Below, piece after piece: positions 47,718 through 58,400 of a stretch of DNA of 64,000 nt. The stretch's first letter is position 1. Each line of letters begins with the position of its first letter. The DNA is from Mytilus trossulus (lineage: Eukaryota; Mollusca; Bivalvia; Mytilida; Mytilidae). The notes beneath the pieces were generated by a model. It made no database searches and was not told the origin of the DNA. It saw nothing but the letters and a program-made list of their open reading frames with translations. The stretch covers positions 79,749,127-79,813,126 of the forward strand of contig NC_086378.1 in assembly GCF_036588685.1 (NCBI RefSeq), read 5' to 3'. The position numbers and the translations under genes were made by a program.

Positions 47718-47751
47718 CTGAGTTGATGATCCTGCTCCTGTGTGAACTTGT
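47718..47751 (-). other. Non-coding exon 1 of C1qDC gene C (5'UTR)
   Basis: On the minus strand it ends 'gaggagcaggatcatcaactcag'-like before donor GTAAGTG (from 47717). The segment 'gcaggatcatca' is shared with exon 1 of A and B. The start is inferred from the TATA distance. Intron 1 is only 0.77 kb (47717-46948), which appears close to the ancestral length before insertions in A and B. Confidence 0.58.
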
Positions 47752-47774
47752 CACAGATAGGGAAGAACAGTCTG

Positions 47775-48310
47775 TTTTATAGTCATGTAAAAAGTAAATG
47801 TAAGCAGATTGAGCAACATATTGCGAATCCCGCGTTAATATATTAAATGATTTGCTTGCATATTTTGTGATTTAGTAGGCAGTTTGTAAATAATATGTAT
47901 AATTCATACCCTTAGCCAGGGGGTTCGGGGTGTTCGGATGACCCCCCCCCCCTTTTGAAAACAAATAAGCACTGTTAAAGGCAATGTTCTGTTCTAATTG
48001 TGACTGTTAAAGGCGAGTTTGTGAGTCAAACGAATCCCGCCCCCCCCCCCCCCCCCCTTGGAAATTCCTGGCTACGGGCCTGTGATTTGTTGAATTATGT
48101 TATGAGTATTTTTTATCATATTAATGTTTTTATTGCTTATTACATTTTGATATGACTATATTCAATCGTTTGTGAATGTATGGGTCTGGTCTCCTCCTTA
48201 TCGTGACTGTTTAATATTTTCTATAATTACTGATATCTTCCTTTCAGAAGTTGACCACTCGCACCATGTGGTGAAACCCATTTGATAAGAATAGTAAATC
48301 TGACACGATA
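47775..48310 (-). promoter_or_regulatory. Promoter and TATA box of C1qDC gene C
   Basis: TATAAAA lies at 47781-47775 on the minus strand in the context CTATAAAACAGACTGTTC, identical to genes A and B. Upstream conservation with A and B ('caccatgtggtgaaaccca' side, 'atacatattatttacaaact') continues to about 48310 but is split by a MITE at 47911-48082. Confidence 0.62.
47911..48082. mobile_element. hAT-like MITE in the promoter region of gene C
   Basis: The ends read CTTAGCCAGGGGG and, inverted, CCGTAGCCAGGAA, with poly-C tracts just inside both (47941-47952, 48041-48057). The sequence around it is continuous in block A near 1980, so this is an insertion of about 170 bp placed 130 bp upstream of the TATA box. 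Confidence 0.55.
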
Positions 48311-48719
48311 ATCTTATATATATTTACTTTATTGTGTCATCATACTGATAATAATAGTCTATTATGTATAATAATTGTATCTAAGTACAGGCAACAGTAG
48401 TATACCGCTGGTCGGAGTCATAAATCGATTTAGAGAAAAAAAGATCCAGGTTCCAAACTAAAACTGAGGTAAACACATCAACTATCAGGGGAAAACAACG
48501 AAACAACAAAAACACTGAAGTGCAACAAATTATCCAAACCGACAAAGCAACACACACAGAAACAAATTATAAAAACAACTGCCACTTTCCTGACTAAGTA
48601 CAGGACATTTCGATAAAAATAATGGTTGGGTGAACCTGTTTATGCGGCTATCTACTTTGAATAGAGGTAAAGTAGGAGGGTTTAGATCTCCAAAAATATG
48701 TTGAACCCCGCCGCCATTT
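48311..48719. other. Intergenic stretch
   Basis: No gene or recognised repeat, apart from AT-rich sequence related to the left edge of blocks A and B. Confidence 0.4.
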
Positions 48720-48990
48720 ATGCGCCTGGTACAGGACAGTCACTTCTGGTCTTTGTTAGTCTTGAATGATTTTTAATTTCAGTTTCTTTATATATAACTA
48801 GGAGTTTAGTATGGCGTCCATTATCACTGAACAAGTATACTTTTTGTTTCGGGGCCAGCTGAAGTACACCACCAGGTGTGGGAATTTCTCGCTGCATTGA
48901 AGAAACATTGGTGGACATCGGCTGTTATCTGCTCTTTGGTCGGGTTGTCTCCTTGACACATTCTCGATTTCCATTCTCAATTTTATATCA
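48720..48990 (-). repeat. Dispersed repeat, inverted copy
   Basis: On the minus strand it reads 'gagaatggaaatcgagaatg', 'gtcaaggagacaacccgacc', 'aaattcccacacctggtgg' and 'gaccagaagtgactgtcctg'. Open frames at 48718-48980 are repeat-derived. Confidence 0.65.
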
Positions 48991-49740
48991 TATACATCTG
49001 ATCATGTATTGCCGTTATATATGACTCCGAATGTGAATATCGTTTGATGTCGTTTGATGTCTATGTATTAAAACATTCTTAACTGTTACCAAAGTTTTGG
49101 ATTCTATTTTGTTGAATCTGTTTTTATGTAAAATGTGTCGCTATATTGAACAAATGTATATTAACATGGATTGCAAATCCAATGGAAACCTAAGATACAA
49201 TAAAGGTTGAGATCATTTTGTAACCAGACCTGTTTTATTTGTTTATAATTTTGTATTTAGGTTTTTTCAATCTAATTATATTAAGCGTACATTGAATATT
49301 TTCTTCAAGGAGAATATAGATTTGATTTACACTACTACTTAACCTTTGAAAGAGAGTCTTAGAAACATTTTTACAGATACCTAGTATACATGTTAAAGTG
49401 TAGCCAAAAAAAATATTTGTCGGAATTAGTCCTTTGGTTTGGCCTTATAAGAGCACATATTATATTTATTACCATGGGTACTAATGAAATATTTCAGATA
49501 CATACTGCAAATAACAATAAATAAAATAAAAAGAATCCCATTGAGGCAACTACCAAGCATATTTTAAGCAGCTGTCCATGATTTTAAGTTTTAAGATTCT
49601 ACTGCACAAACGATACCTTAAAGCATACATGTAGTAGACTATAAAATCACCAGTAAATACTGTTAAATGTCAACTAACTAATCTGAATTTTGCAACGCAA
49701 TTGAAGTAAGAAATAATATATACCGCTGTGTTTGTTTTGT
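48991..49740. other. Intergenic stretch with retroelement-like debris
   Basis: No gene was found. The segment around 49240-49390 ('tctaattatattaagcg...ttacacta') may be decayed retroelement sequence but gives no clear motif. Confidence 0.35.
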
Positions 49741-49744
49741 TGAT

Positions 49745-49935
49745 CATATGTTCTGCAACACATTTGTGAATAATAACGTTCATTATCAGTTTTGTATTTT
49801 GCTATTTTAATGTATGACAATGCATGTACTTGTGAAGACGAATAATTGACATAGTTTGTGATGACTTAATCTTTCATTTCAGCTTTACTAAAGCCAACAC
49901 GAACCGCCAGATGTTACCTATGTCTTGGGGTTTCA
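49745..49935 (+). pseudogene. Decayed signal-peptide exon, copy 1 (tentative)
   Basis: This resembles 53395-53730. Both have 'gtgaataataacgtt', 'gcatgtacttg' and a T-rich acceptor before a short exon-like segment (49883: TTTCATTTCAG then about 30 bp). The ATG of the second copy is ACG here, so no protein can start. A third 5' flank fragment lies at 52805-52860. Confidence 0.3.
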
Positions 49936-51184
49936 CCCTACACCGCAATCTTGAATGTGAACTTTATCTTAAATCATATATGCCCAATGTGATGCAGCAT
50001 GACATTTGTTACAGATTTGTCCATAGTGATAACACTTAAAATCACTATGACTTCTATTTTAAAAGGTTTGAATATGTATATTCTTTAATTACCATACTGT
50101 CAGCAATCCCTAAAAAATGTATGTTTCTGTTTGAATTGATCTAGAGGAAAATGAGTAAGCTTATTCATGTCTCATCAGTCTACAAGTATCCACAATATAT
50201 TTTTGAGGTCTTTCCACTTTTCCGTCTGAGATACTTTTTTCGTTTTAAGAAATATCGAAAGGATATTAGACCAATGATGTCGTAGAGTGATGGGTATTTC
50301 AAAATTCACCCTTTGTAACCGAACACTTATTATTATATGAGTTATTTCGCCTCATCCCCTTATCTTTTCTGAAAGCGTAAAATCAGTATCCTCAGTCATA
50401 CTAGTGAACGACCAGGGATCTTTTGAATTGAGATTACTGATATATGACCTCGAAATTGAGGTCAAGGTCAAGGTCAATTTAACGTTTTATATTTTGATTT
50501 TTGCTGAAAATTCCTAGTGGTTCTTTATAAGTATACTAGCAGAAACGAATGCAAGATACACTAATTATCGCCTCGATGAATTAAATCATTATGAAACTAC
50601 ATTACTGGGTTCAACGGATACAGATACAAGCACGTGTTGTCTATATTAACGATAATTGACCAACATAAACATAAACTCACAAAATAGCATTTACAAAATC
50701 AACTGTATTGAAAAGAGGTTATGTCATATGGTATAAATGTAGAACAGTCGATACTTACTATGAAAAGAAGAAATCGTTTTGATGTTTGATTTTTTTTGCT
50801 ACAATAGTTATTTCAACAAGTTGTATTATAGATATTTAATATGCAATACATGTTTGAATTCACGGAACGATACGCAATTTGCTCTTTCTAATCATTTTCT
50901 CTCATTAGTTTTCCTTCATTTGTAACATCGATAGCGTGTCTTTTTGTCTAAACTTAAGTCTAAAGTGTATTAATTGTTCCACACCGACCTTTGTTATATA
51001 TTTGTCTATTCAGCTTGTTTTTAACTAGTAGGGTAAATGCGTATGTTAAGGTTTGGAAACAGAAACCTAAAGGCTATCTTATTCCAGTTCTTATATTTTT
51101 AGGGTTCTATGTTGTGATTGTTTACTATTGTTTCAGAAAAGGGAGAAGGTCTGGTACCATCAACACGTTTAATCCCGCTGCCAA
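49936..51184. other. Intergenic stretch
   Basis: No supported gene. A frame at 50991-51218 has two hydrophobic stretches with KGRRSG after the second, but it has no ATG, and its end lies in the dispersed repeat that starts about 51185. I do not call it a gene. Confidence 0.4.
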
Positions 51185-51500
51185 TGTTTGCACCTGTCAG
51201 GAATCTGATGAACAGTAGTTGTCGTCTGTTTATGTAGTTCATACGTGGTTCTCGTTCCCGTTTTTTTATATACATTAAACCGTTGGTTTTCCTGTTTCAA
51301 TGGTTTTACTAAATTAAGTCCTGGTATCTATGATAAGTTTATTTACAATAATTTTTTTTTAGCCCTTTATAGCTTGCTGTTCGGTGTGATCAAAGGATCC
51401 GTGTTGAAGGCCGTACCTTGATCTATAATGGTTTACTTTTATATGTTGTTACTTGGATGAAGAGTTGTCTCATTAGCACTCATACCACATCTTTCTATAG
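51185..51500 (-). repeat. Dispersed repeat, inverted copy with internal insertion
   Basis: It is collinear with 11010-11290 ('cacctgtcaggaatctgatg', 'tagttgtcgtctgtttatgt', 'tgttgaaggccgtacc', 'agttgtctcattagcactca'). About 50 bp at 51312-51360 is extra, beginning 'aattaagtcctggtatctat', which is a fragment of the 'ACTCATCAGTGACGCTC' family. Confidence 0.65.
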
Positions 51501-51639
51501 TTATGTCCTATTTTATATGATTTTATATTTTGATGGTTTGGATATTTTTGCGTTCTGTGATATTGGAGATGTTAATGTTATTTTGGGTTAGGGTTGTAAA
51601 TTGTTTTAAATTCAACGCAACTTGAGTTCCAAATTTCGC

Positions 51640-51850
51640 CGAGGGTAAAAAAAAACTTGGTTCGGCAAAGGTGCAGATTTAACATTGGTGTGCTGATATT
51701 AAGAGTTATGATCAGTCAAGGAATGTGCGGGGTCTTCAGTGATAGACACAGTGCAGACAGTGTTATCTCGAAATCCCATGGGTTCGAATTCCTGCAAAGG
51801 AAGAACAGAAATTTGCTTCGTCAAATTTGCAGATTTAACATTCTTGTACT
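51640..51850 (+). mobile_element. Degraded SINE-like fragment
   Basis: 'gggttcgaattcctgcaaag' (51781) is a B-box-like relic followed by 'gaagaacagaaatttgcttc', 'gtcaaatttgcagatttaac' and 'attcttgt', matching the 3' half of the SINE at 16740-16925. The frame 51657-51929 is not a gene. Confidence 0.5.
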
Positions 51851-53390
51851 CATAGTAATTATAAATATTTATGAATATAAATTGTGTTATAGCAGTGTAT
51901 TACCTTCATTCGTGTTCCAATGGAAGTAAATTGACGTATAGTTTTCACTTGCTCAAACGTAAAAATCAAAATAATTATTTCTGTAATTGCATCTTAATTA
52001 CGATTGCATCTATTAATCCCCGAGGGTATCACCAGCCCAGTAGCCAGTACTTCGATACTGGTATGAAAATACGGATTTTTTGTGATTTTAAAATTTGCTG
52101 TTACAAAATATTAGAAATTATTATAAATTAAGGAATGTCTCTCCCTCATGCAAAGATCATATTCTTTTCACGGATTTGGCTATACTTTTTTGAACTTTTG
52201 AATTATAGCTCTTCATCTTTTATATAAGCTTTAGATTTCAAATATTTTGGCCACGAGCATCACTGAAGAGACATGTATTGTCGAAATGCGCATCTGGTGC
52301 AAGAAAATTGGTACCGTTAATCTTATAACTATTTTTGCTTTATGTATTGGAAACCAAGGGCATACAACTACGTGTAATTACAACTTATCGATCGATACCT
52401 TTGCATTTTAGAAAAATGTCAACCGGTGCGAAATTCCGTGTTATGCCGATTTCCTGATTGTCAACCCCAATTAAACTTGTTATTTCGTAAGTAAACTCCC
52501 CTTTTGATTACTGCACAAAGACCTTTTGGTTTTTATCATATTTTTTTATGTTCTTGATTTAGACACAACTTCTAATTTCAGAGGATTTTGAAGAAAGCCT
52601 GCCATTAAAAGAATATAAAGTAAGGAGATGCAATTTAAAAGTCAACGAGACAATTATCACCACGTCTGAATGTCAATGTAGTTTTTTTTTATTGATCAGC
52701 TCTATGAAAGTATCAGTAAGGCAATTTAAAAGATCATTGATTTAACTTGTGTTTTGCCATACATAAGACACATATGTACACCTGTTCTACACAGTTGATT
52801 TATACATTTTGTGCAACATATTTGTGAATAATAACGTTGGTTACTAATTTGCATTATTTCAAAAATTTATTTGAAAAAATGATATAAACGTACTAGTTTT
52901 ATTTATACATTGAGTGAATATAATACTAGGCTGTGCAAAATGGAAAAAAAAAACTAAAGAATCATCTTGCGACTGAATAGCGAACAAGGTTCCTACTGCA
53001 CCAAGAACGTCCATTGTCAAAAACACAATAGTGGGATGTATAATTACTTTGAAATCACACCTTATACATGTATCAATTACCACTGGTACTTTTGAAAGAT
53101 TTCAAATACATCCTGTTACTAAAAATTCTTTTAAAACCAGAAATATATGATTTGATTGCCTTACAGGCATCTTCTCATCATAAACCAAAAGTCCAGAGTT
53201 TGAACACGTCTAGACCACTGTCCGACATTCCAAAATATGCATAACCGATATCGTATAAAACACGAAGTACCTTATAAAAGAACCCGTGGAATACCTTATT
53301 TTTAATTAATTCATTTAAATTTTGTTACTAAAATGACATAGAAAAATATATATAGCTGGTATTTTATACATGAACACGGCAGATTGTTTG
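51851..53390. other. Intergenic stretch with small repeats
   Basis: No gene was found. A widespread short repeat lies at 52240-52330 ('gccacgagcatcactgaaga', 'gaaatgcgcatctgg'), and a flank fragment related to 49745 at 52805-52860. Confidence 0.4.
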
Positions 53391-53394
53391 CATG

Positions 53395-53732
53395 TTTTGT
53401 AAGACATCTTTCAGTGAATAATAACGTTGAATATCTAGAAAATATCTTTGTCTGCAAAATTTGTTGAAAAGGTACAATTTCTAGAGTGCATTCAAATTAT
53501 GTATATGGTGCATCAATTAAAAGGGGAGTTTTACTTTCATAGATTTTATAGATTGAATATTTGTCAACGCATGTACTTGAAATGACGTCTAATAGTCGTT
53601 ATCAATTTGCATAGCTTTCTTGTTTTGACTGCTATCTTCACTTCAGATTTTAGACAGTCAAGATGAACCAGCAGATCGTGTTTGTGTTTTTATTTCTTCT
53701 TTTCTTTCTTAAATGCGTCCAAAAAAGTTGAT
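53395..53732 (+). pseudogene. Signal-peptide-like exon, copy 2 (tentative)
   Basis: After a T/C-rich acceptor (CTTCACTTCAG, to 53645) an exon-like segment has ATG at 53663. It codes 22 residues, mostly hydrophobic (starting MNQQIVFVFLFLLFF), and then a TGA stop at 53729. The pattern is that of a 5'UTR plus signal-peptide exon, as in the C1qDC genes, but the frame is closed and no downstream domain exon is seen. It is probably a relic of another secreted-protein gene family, with a more decayed sister at 49745-49935. Confidence 0.35.
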
Positions 53733-54079
53733 TTAATTTGAATCCATCTGCCCAACAAAACACGACATGAATTTAAGAGTCTCCAGATATTTTCAGTATC
53801 ATACAACTTCAATCTATCATAAATTCAGTTTTTGTTTAAATGTGTGGCTATGCATACTTTTTTAACATTAGACTCTGTCTCATGCCCGTAGCGGTTTGAA
53901 CGGATTTGTTTAATTCTGTATATATCATTCTGTTCTAATCTGCACTTCAGATTACTAGTAAACTAAAAGCAGCAAAACCAAATAACAAATTAATAAATAG
54001 GTATTACAGTTAAAATATTAAAGCATGCAATCCAAGAGTTTTTAAAAATGCCTCGCTTGCCAACTTAGTTTTGTTGTTT

Positions 54080-54720
54080 GCTCATGCATCTATAATACTA
54101 GGAATTTTGTAAGCCGTCATTGGGTGAAAGCGAAAAATCAGATAATTCAACTTTATATATAGCTTATATAGGACAATGGTGTAGATTGAAAATAACACCA
54201 CTTCATAGCCTTTTGATTTCCACATAATTAATATTGCTAATAATTAACAAGTTCTGGGTCGAATCCGATACCGATACCAATAGTATATTCAGCTGTTACC
54301 TATTACCTTATATGTACGTTCCGCATCTGACAGACGCACCACCAAACGGTGTATATAGGATTTTACTATGTACACGGGTCATAATCACAGGGTTGATACT
54401 ACTAAATTCAAACATTGTCAAAATATTCCCTATTGTAGTATTTTAATCAGTAAGGCTTTCTTAGATAAGTTAACAATACGAATACTAAACATCTGGACCT
54501 AAAATAAGGCGTAAAGGTACAGTTTTCAATTTTTTAGAGGGCATCACGTAAAACAGTCAATCAAATATTTCAATTTTATTTATATATAATAAGGGCCAAT
54601 GCTGTTGATTATAAAATACTCCATTCCAAGACTTTTTGTTTTCCAAATAATTAATATTATCAATCATTGATAAATTCCAGGTCGACGGGTTCAAACAGAA
54701 AGTTTTGAAAGCAGAGAAAA
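54080..54720 (+). repeat. Dispersed repeat, copies 2 and 3
   Basis: 54080-54310 is the inverse of window positions 1-230. 54565-54720 is a further, shorter copy in the same orientation as 54080-54310 ('tccaaataattaatattatc', 'gataaattccaggtcgac'). Confidence 0.5.
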
Positions 54721-54799
54721 CTGTGTATCTTATAATCGGCAGGACTTTATCAGATGACAATTACAGTACTAAAATAAGGTTTACGCATAGTTATATTTA

Positions 54800-54905
54800 A
54801 TAGTTATCCCACAAGGACGCGGCGTGTCAGTGTAAGGTCACCCCGATGGCCGGATGCCAAAGGGTCATCTTACACTGACACACCAAGTTCAAGTGGGATA
54901 ACTAT
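54800..54905. mobile_element. Foldback / hairpin MITE of 106 bp
   Basis: The arms ATAGTTATCCCAC...GTGTCAGTGTAAGGTCACCC and their near-inverse (AAGGGTCATCTTACACTGACAC...GTGGGATAACTAT) form an imperfect stem of about 40 bp around a short GATGGCCGGATG loop. It has no coding capacity. It could be a foldback MITE or, if transcribed, a small-RNA-like hairpin. Confidence 0.6.
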
Positions 54906-55305
54906 TTTACAACCCAGCTGTTTTAGATGAGACGAAAAACCATTTATAATTCATCAAATCTAGTTAAATATGCCACACAACCATTTTATGTATAATATAC
55001 TTTATAAATTACTATATGATTGATACCCTTTATGACCCCCGAACACGATAATTAAATATCAAATAATATCAACTCTCCCCACTTGCCAATCGGCCCATAC
55101 TATATCGCCACTTTATAAAAAAAATCGCCCCACTCTTGTTTTCCGACTCTCCCCACTTTTGAAAAAGTGTAAAATCAAATTAAACAATCAGTCTGACAAC
55201 TCACTCTTAACGAAAACGGTATAAACCCCACTGAATAAAGGTCTGCCAACTCGTCCAACTTATCAAAAAATCTTGCTTACTTTAATATGTTAAATTACTG
55301 TCATT
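54906..55305. other. Intergenic stretch
   Basis: I see nothing recognisable. There are several 'actctccccact' words (55070-55160). Confidence 0.35.
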
Positions 55306-55309
55306 TTGT

Positions 55310-55399
55310 ATCCAGTCGTCCTAGTGTAGTGGTATGTGTCATGGCTTGATATATTAAATGTCTTGGGTTCGAATCCCAAAATACATACTGGATTTTTTC
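55310..55399 (+). tRNA. tRNA-like sequence with A and B boxes (probably SINE head or pseudogene)
   Basis: 'gtcctagtgtagtggtatg' resembles a polymerase III A box / D arm. TTGGGTTCGAATCCCAA (from about 55363) is a perfect T arm with B box, and a T6 terminator begins at 55393. ATCCAGT (55310) can pair with ACTGGAT (55387), but seven extra bases lie between the T arm and this stem and no clean anticodon arm forms. It is therefore probably not a working tRNA. Confidence 0.35.
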
Positions 55400-56200
55400 A
55401 ACTTAGATACTAGTAGTCTTTTCTGTATAAATAATTATAATTATTATAGTAGATTTGATATTCCCGCCAAAATGTTACAGAACAAAGGAAAGCATGCATA
55501 ACAAAGAAACTCAAACTGGGGTTATCCGGCTCAGATCACCCCTGTTAGAACAAAGAAGCTGGGATGTAAACTCTTGGATCGCATGCTTTAATAGTTTAAC
55601 TGTAACTACAACTACAATTGATAATTTGACAGCTGAAACATTTGCAAACAAAAATTCTACTTGAAAACCCTATCCTGCCAAACAGGTTAGCTTAGCAATC
55701 ATAACGCCATGAAGTTCATTATAATACAGACAGTCTTATGGTAATTCGTTCTTGATGTGTATCGTTTTGAGAAAGGCGATTCGTTCTTAGGGAATAAGAT
55801 CATATTCGAATAATACATATTGATTTATGAACAAGCAGATTGGAACTTCTGTACTTCCTGCAAGTCGTAGTCCAAGTGTATTACATTGAATTAGTTTCAT
55901 TGAATTTTAAGAAATGTCAAAGAAAACTGTTTTTTCTTAAAAAAAAGCTTTATTTGTTGTACAAGTTTTTAGTGTTTAGTTATATTTCTAGATTGCATAC
56001 TAAGTATTCCATGTAGCAAGTGTTTTGTAGAAGTTTTGAGACAGCCTTTTTTGTTAAAATTCAAAAAAAGCTATTTTTCGAAAATCATCTACCATTTAAA
56101 AATATCATGATATAGTCATCAATATAATTATCATTAATATGAATTATACATTTCTGACATACTTATAAATAAGTGCATGACACCGGATTGCACCATCATT
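55400..56200. other. Intergenic stretch
   Basis: No gene was found. Open frame 55455-55664 has no recognisable domain. Confidence 0.4.
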
Positions 56201-56207
56201 CAAGAAG

Positions 56208-56525
56208 CGACAGGTCTGCTCTAGACTAGCCTGACCTGTGGACTGCTGCAGACCTACTGATGAGTCTGCTCCAGACTAGACGTGTGGAAAAGTGTGTTAT
56301 GTGCCAGTCCAATCGACAGGTCTGCTCTAGACTAGCCTGACCTGTGGACTGCTGCAGATCTACTGATGAGTCTGCTCCTGACCAGACGTGTGGAAAAGTG
56401 TGGTATGTGCCAGTCCAATCGACAGGTCTTCTCTAGACTAGCCTGACCTGTGGACTGCTGCAGACCTACTGACGAGTCTGCTCCAGACCAGACGTGAGGA
56501 AAAGTGTGCTATGGGCCAGTCGAAT
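56208..56525 (+). repeat. 106-bp tandem array (three units)
   Basis: CGACAGGTCT starts at 56208, 56314 and 56420, giving an exact period of 106 bp. Units contain 'ctctagactagcctgacctg', 'gactgctgcagacctactga' and 'gagtctgctcc'. Single or partial units occur at 10040-10270 and 26925-27080, and inverted ones at 57045-57260. Confidence 0.85.
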
Positions 56526-56890
56526 AAACAATAGCGCTGTATTATTGAATCTGAATTCTTCTAAGGTTTCTTTAGTGATAATAAAAGGTTGTATTAAACA
56601 GCTGAAGAAAGTTTTCAAAGTGTCAGAAATGTTTAATGCGATAGTGTCAAGACATATGCAAGACCGACAAGAATTCTTCGAGGAATATTCTCCCATTCTC
56701 CCATTTGATTTATATCAATGTAAAATGATGAAAAGTAATAACAGTAGTTTCGATACCTCTGGCTGGGTTGTATAACAAAATTATTTGAACGCACCAACCA
56801 AAACTGATCATATTGGCACTTCATTATGGAAACCTATATAGTCACATTCATAATCAGTTATATTTTTATGTCAGGATGGATTGTATAATA
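56520..56890 (+). repeat. Dispersed repeat shared with 12200-12670
   Basis: This is the counterpart of 12200-12670, here directly attached to the 106-bp array. The 93-aa frame 56494-56775 is repeat-derived. Confidence 0.55.
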
Positions 56891-57044
56891 CAAATAAAAA
56901 AAACACCTTTATTTGTATATTTGTCGATCAGAAGTGTATGATTTTATAGCTTTTGTTTATATATTGCTCATAAGAATATGAAATAAAAGGACATTTGTAA
57001 TACTTACACTGTGTATAAATAGTCTAACGAGTATAGCAGAGCAA

Positions 57045-57260
57045 TCCACAGATCTGGTCTGGAGCAGACATGTTCATAGGTCAGGCTGGTGTTGAGCAGA
57101 ATTTCCATTGGCCTAGTCCATAGCAGACTTATCCACATGTCTTGTCTGGGGCAGCTCTGTCAATAGGTCTGCATCAGTCATAAAAATGCAGACCTAGATC
57201 TGGTCTATCAACAACGAAGTTAACTTGGAAAGCAGTCACAGATTCTGCTCCAGGTTAACT
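57045..57260 (-). repeat. Inverted GTCTGCTCCAGACC-type repeat units
   Basis: On the minus strand it reads 'gaccagatctaggtctgcat', 'ttttatgactgatgcagacc' and 'agcctgacctatgaa', collinear with 10085-10230. Together with 56208-56525 it forms a pair of inverted arms about 0.5-0.8 kb apart, suggesting an element from 56.2 to 57.3 kb. Confidence 0.6.
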
Positions 57261-57659
57261 GTTAGGACTGTTCTCATAGTTTTCAAGTATCCACTTATTG
57301 CTAGTGCTCAGCTATTTCCTCAATATTTGGTAAAGCATATCTTTGTTTTACATTTGTATAGAATCTTCTACTGAATTATACATTAACAGTACAGTACTTT
57401 TTTGTATTATTAAATTAATATCCGCCTCGTCTAGTAAGTACAGGAATGCAGACTTCAATCGCATTATAGATTGTGAGTACAGTAAAAGCTGAATAAACCG
57501 GCCGGCTACGGGACTATGAAAAAGGGCCGGTTTGAACAGTGACTGTTTTAATATACAGCTCACTACTGTACGATTGTCAGTTCACAGTTTAACACCTGAC
57601 TAATTGATTGAATATCCTCAAAAGCCATATTCAATAAGCAAATCGATCATTGAAATTAT

Positions 57660-58400
57660 TAATTTGGATTTTGCAGTATCCACATCTGATTCACGCCACC
57701 TCTATAATAGGCAGTTTCACAATAACTTCAAGCACTGCTTTAATGGTTGATAAAACTGATGATAGATATTAAGGAAGAGGTTTCGTAGAGTACTTCGTAG
57801 ACCAAGAAATATTGCATTGGTAGTAAGGACACTTATGTAGTTTATGTATCCAAACAGTGATTGAAGATTCAGTTCTTCATCTTTGGTTGAAATTCCACAG
57901 GAATATATAAAAACAATATGATTATCTAGTATTTCCTCTATGGTAGGTGACATGGGGGATATATTGAGTTTCTTAGTGAATTTTAAATACATATTCATAT
58001 CAAGCAGTTTATGCAATCAGATTTAAACACAAAAACGATCTTTGGGGATTTATCTACGGGGAAAACATATTTGTCACGGAAGTAGGCCAAGTGTTTTGCA
58101 ATATTTTAACCTTTAACGATTGATGTAGCATGGGTATTCATATATTATAGATTGTATCCATTGCGTGGCACAATCCTCGACTGATTCCATCAGTATTTTG
58201 AATTTGTGTTTTCAATATTTTGATTTAGGCTCAAGATATTTCGGACCAATGGATAACACATTTCGCAAAGAATTGTGTATAGAAAATGTGAGGGGCACCT
58301 GTACAACGTGGCCAGCAGTTTAACATGTGAATTTAAATCAGGAGGTTTAGACTCGAAGTCGTCAATATTTATATCCTTCATAAACGGTATTTGTAATTGA
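57660..58400 (-). pseudogene. Reverse-transcriptase pseudogene, N-terminal half (Penelope-like type)
   Basis: On the minus strand the frame 58381-58190 has SHVKLLATLYRCPSHFL and REMCYPLVRNILSLNQ-like sequence. After a decayed stretch, 58016-57717 has LKFTKKLNISPMSPTIEEIL and EELNLQSL (a shifted version of the segment before the PKLHK motif). It ends at the 'MWILK' junction sequence that begins the 41.8-kb copy. No catalytic core is present. Confidence 0.65.

Larger units (their letters stand above)
42246..48310 (-). repeat. Segmental duplication, block C (paralogous to 60848 to window end)
   Basis: The block is collinear with block D from 'cccttagtctgctt' (42248 and 60850) through the 3' flank, exon 3, intron 2, exon 2 and intron 1. 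C carries insertions absent from D: a roughly 330-bp repeat at 43360-43692 and a 1.9-kb LINE at 44557-46452. A GGACGGACGAACGAACGAAC tract lies at 42531-42550. Intron 1 and promoter are also alignable with blocks A and B in reverse orientation. Confidence 0.75.

Noticed and set aside
50991..51218. 75-aa frame with signal-like and transmembrane-like segments
   Set aside because: It has no ATG, and its C-terminal part lies in a dispersed repeat. The hydrophobicity may simply reflect T-rich DNA.
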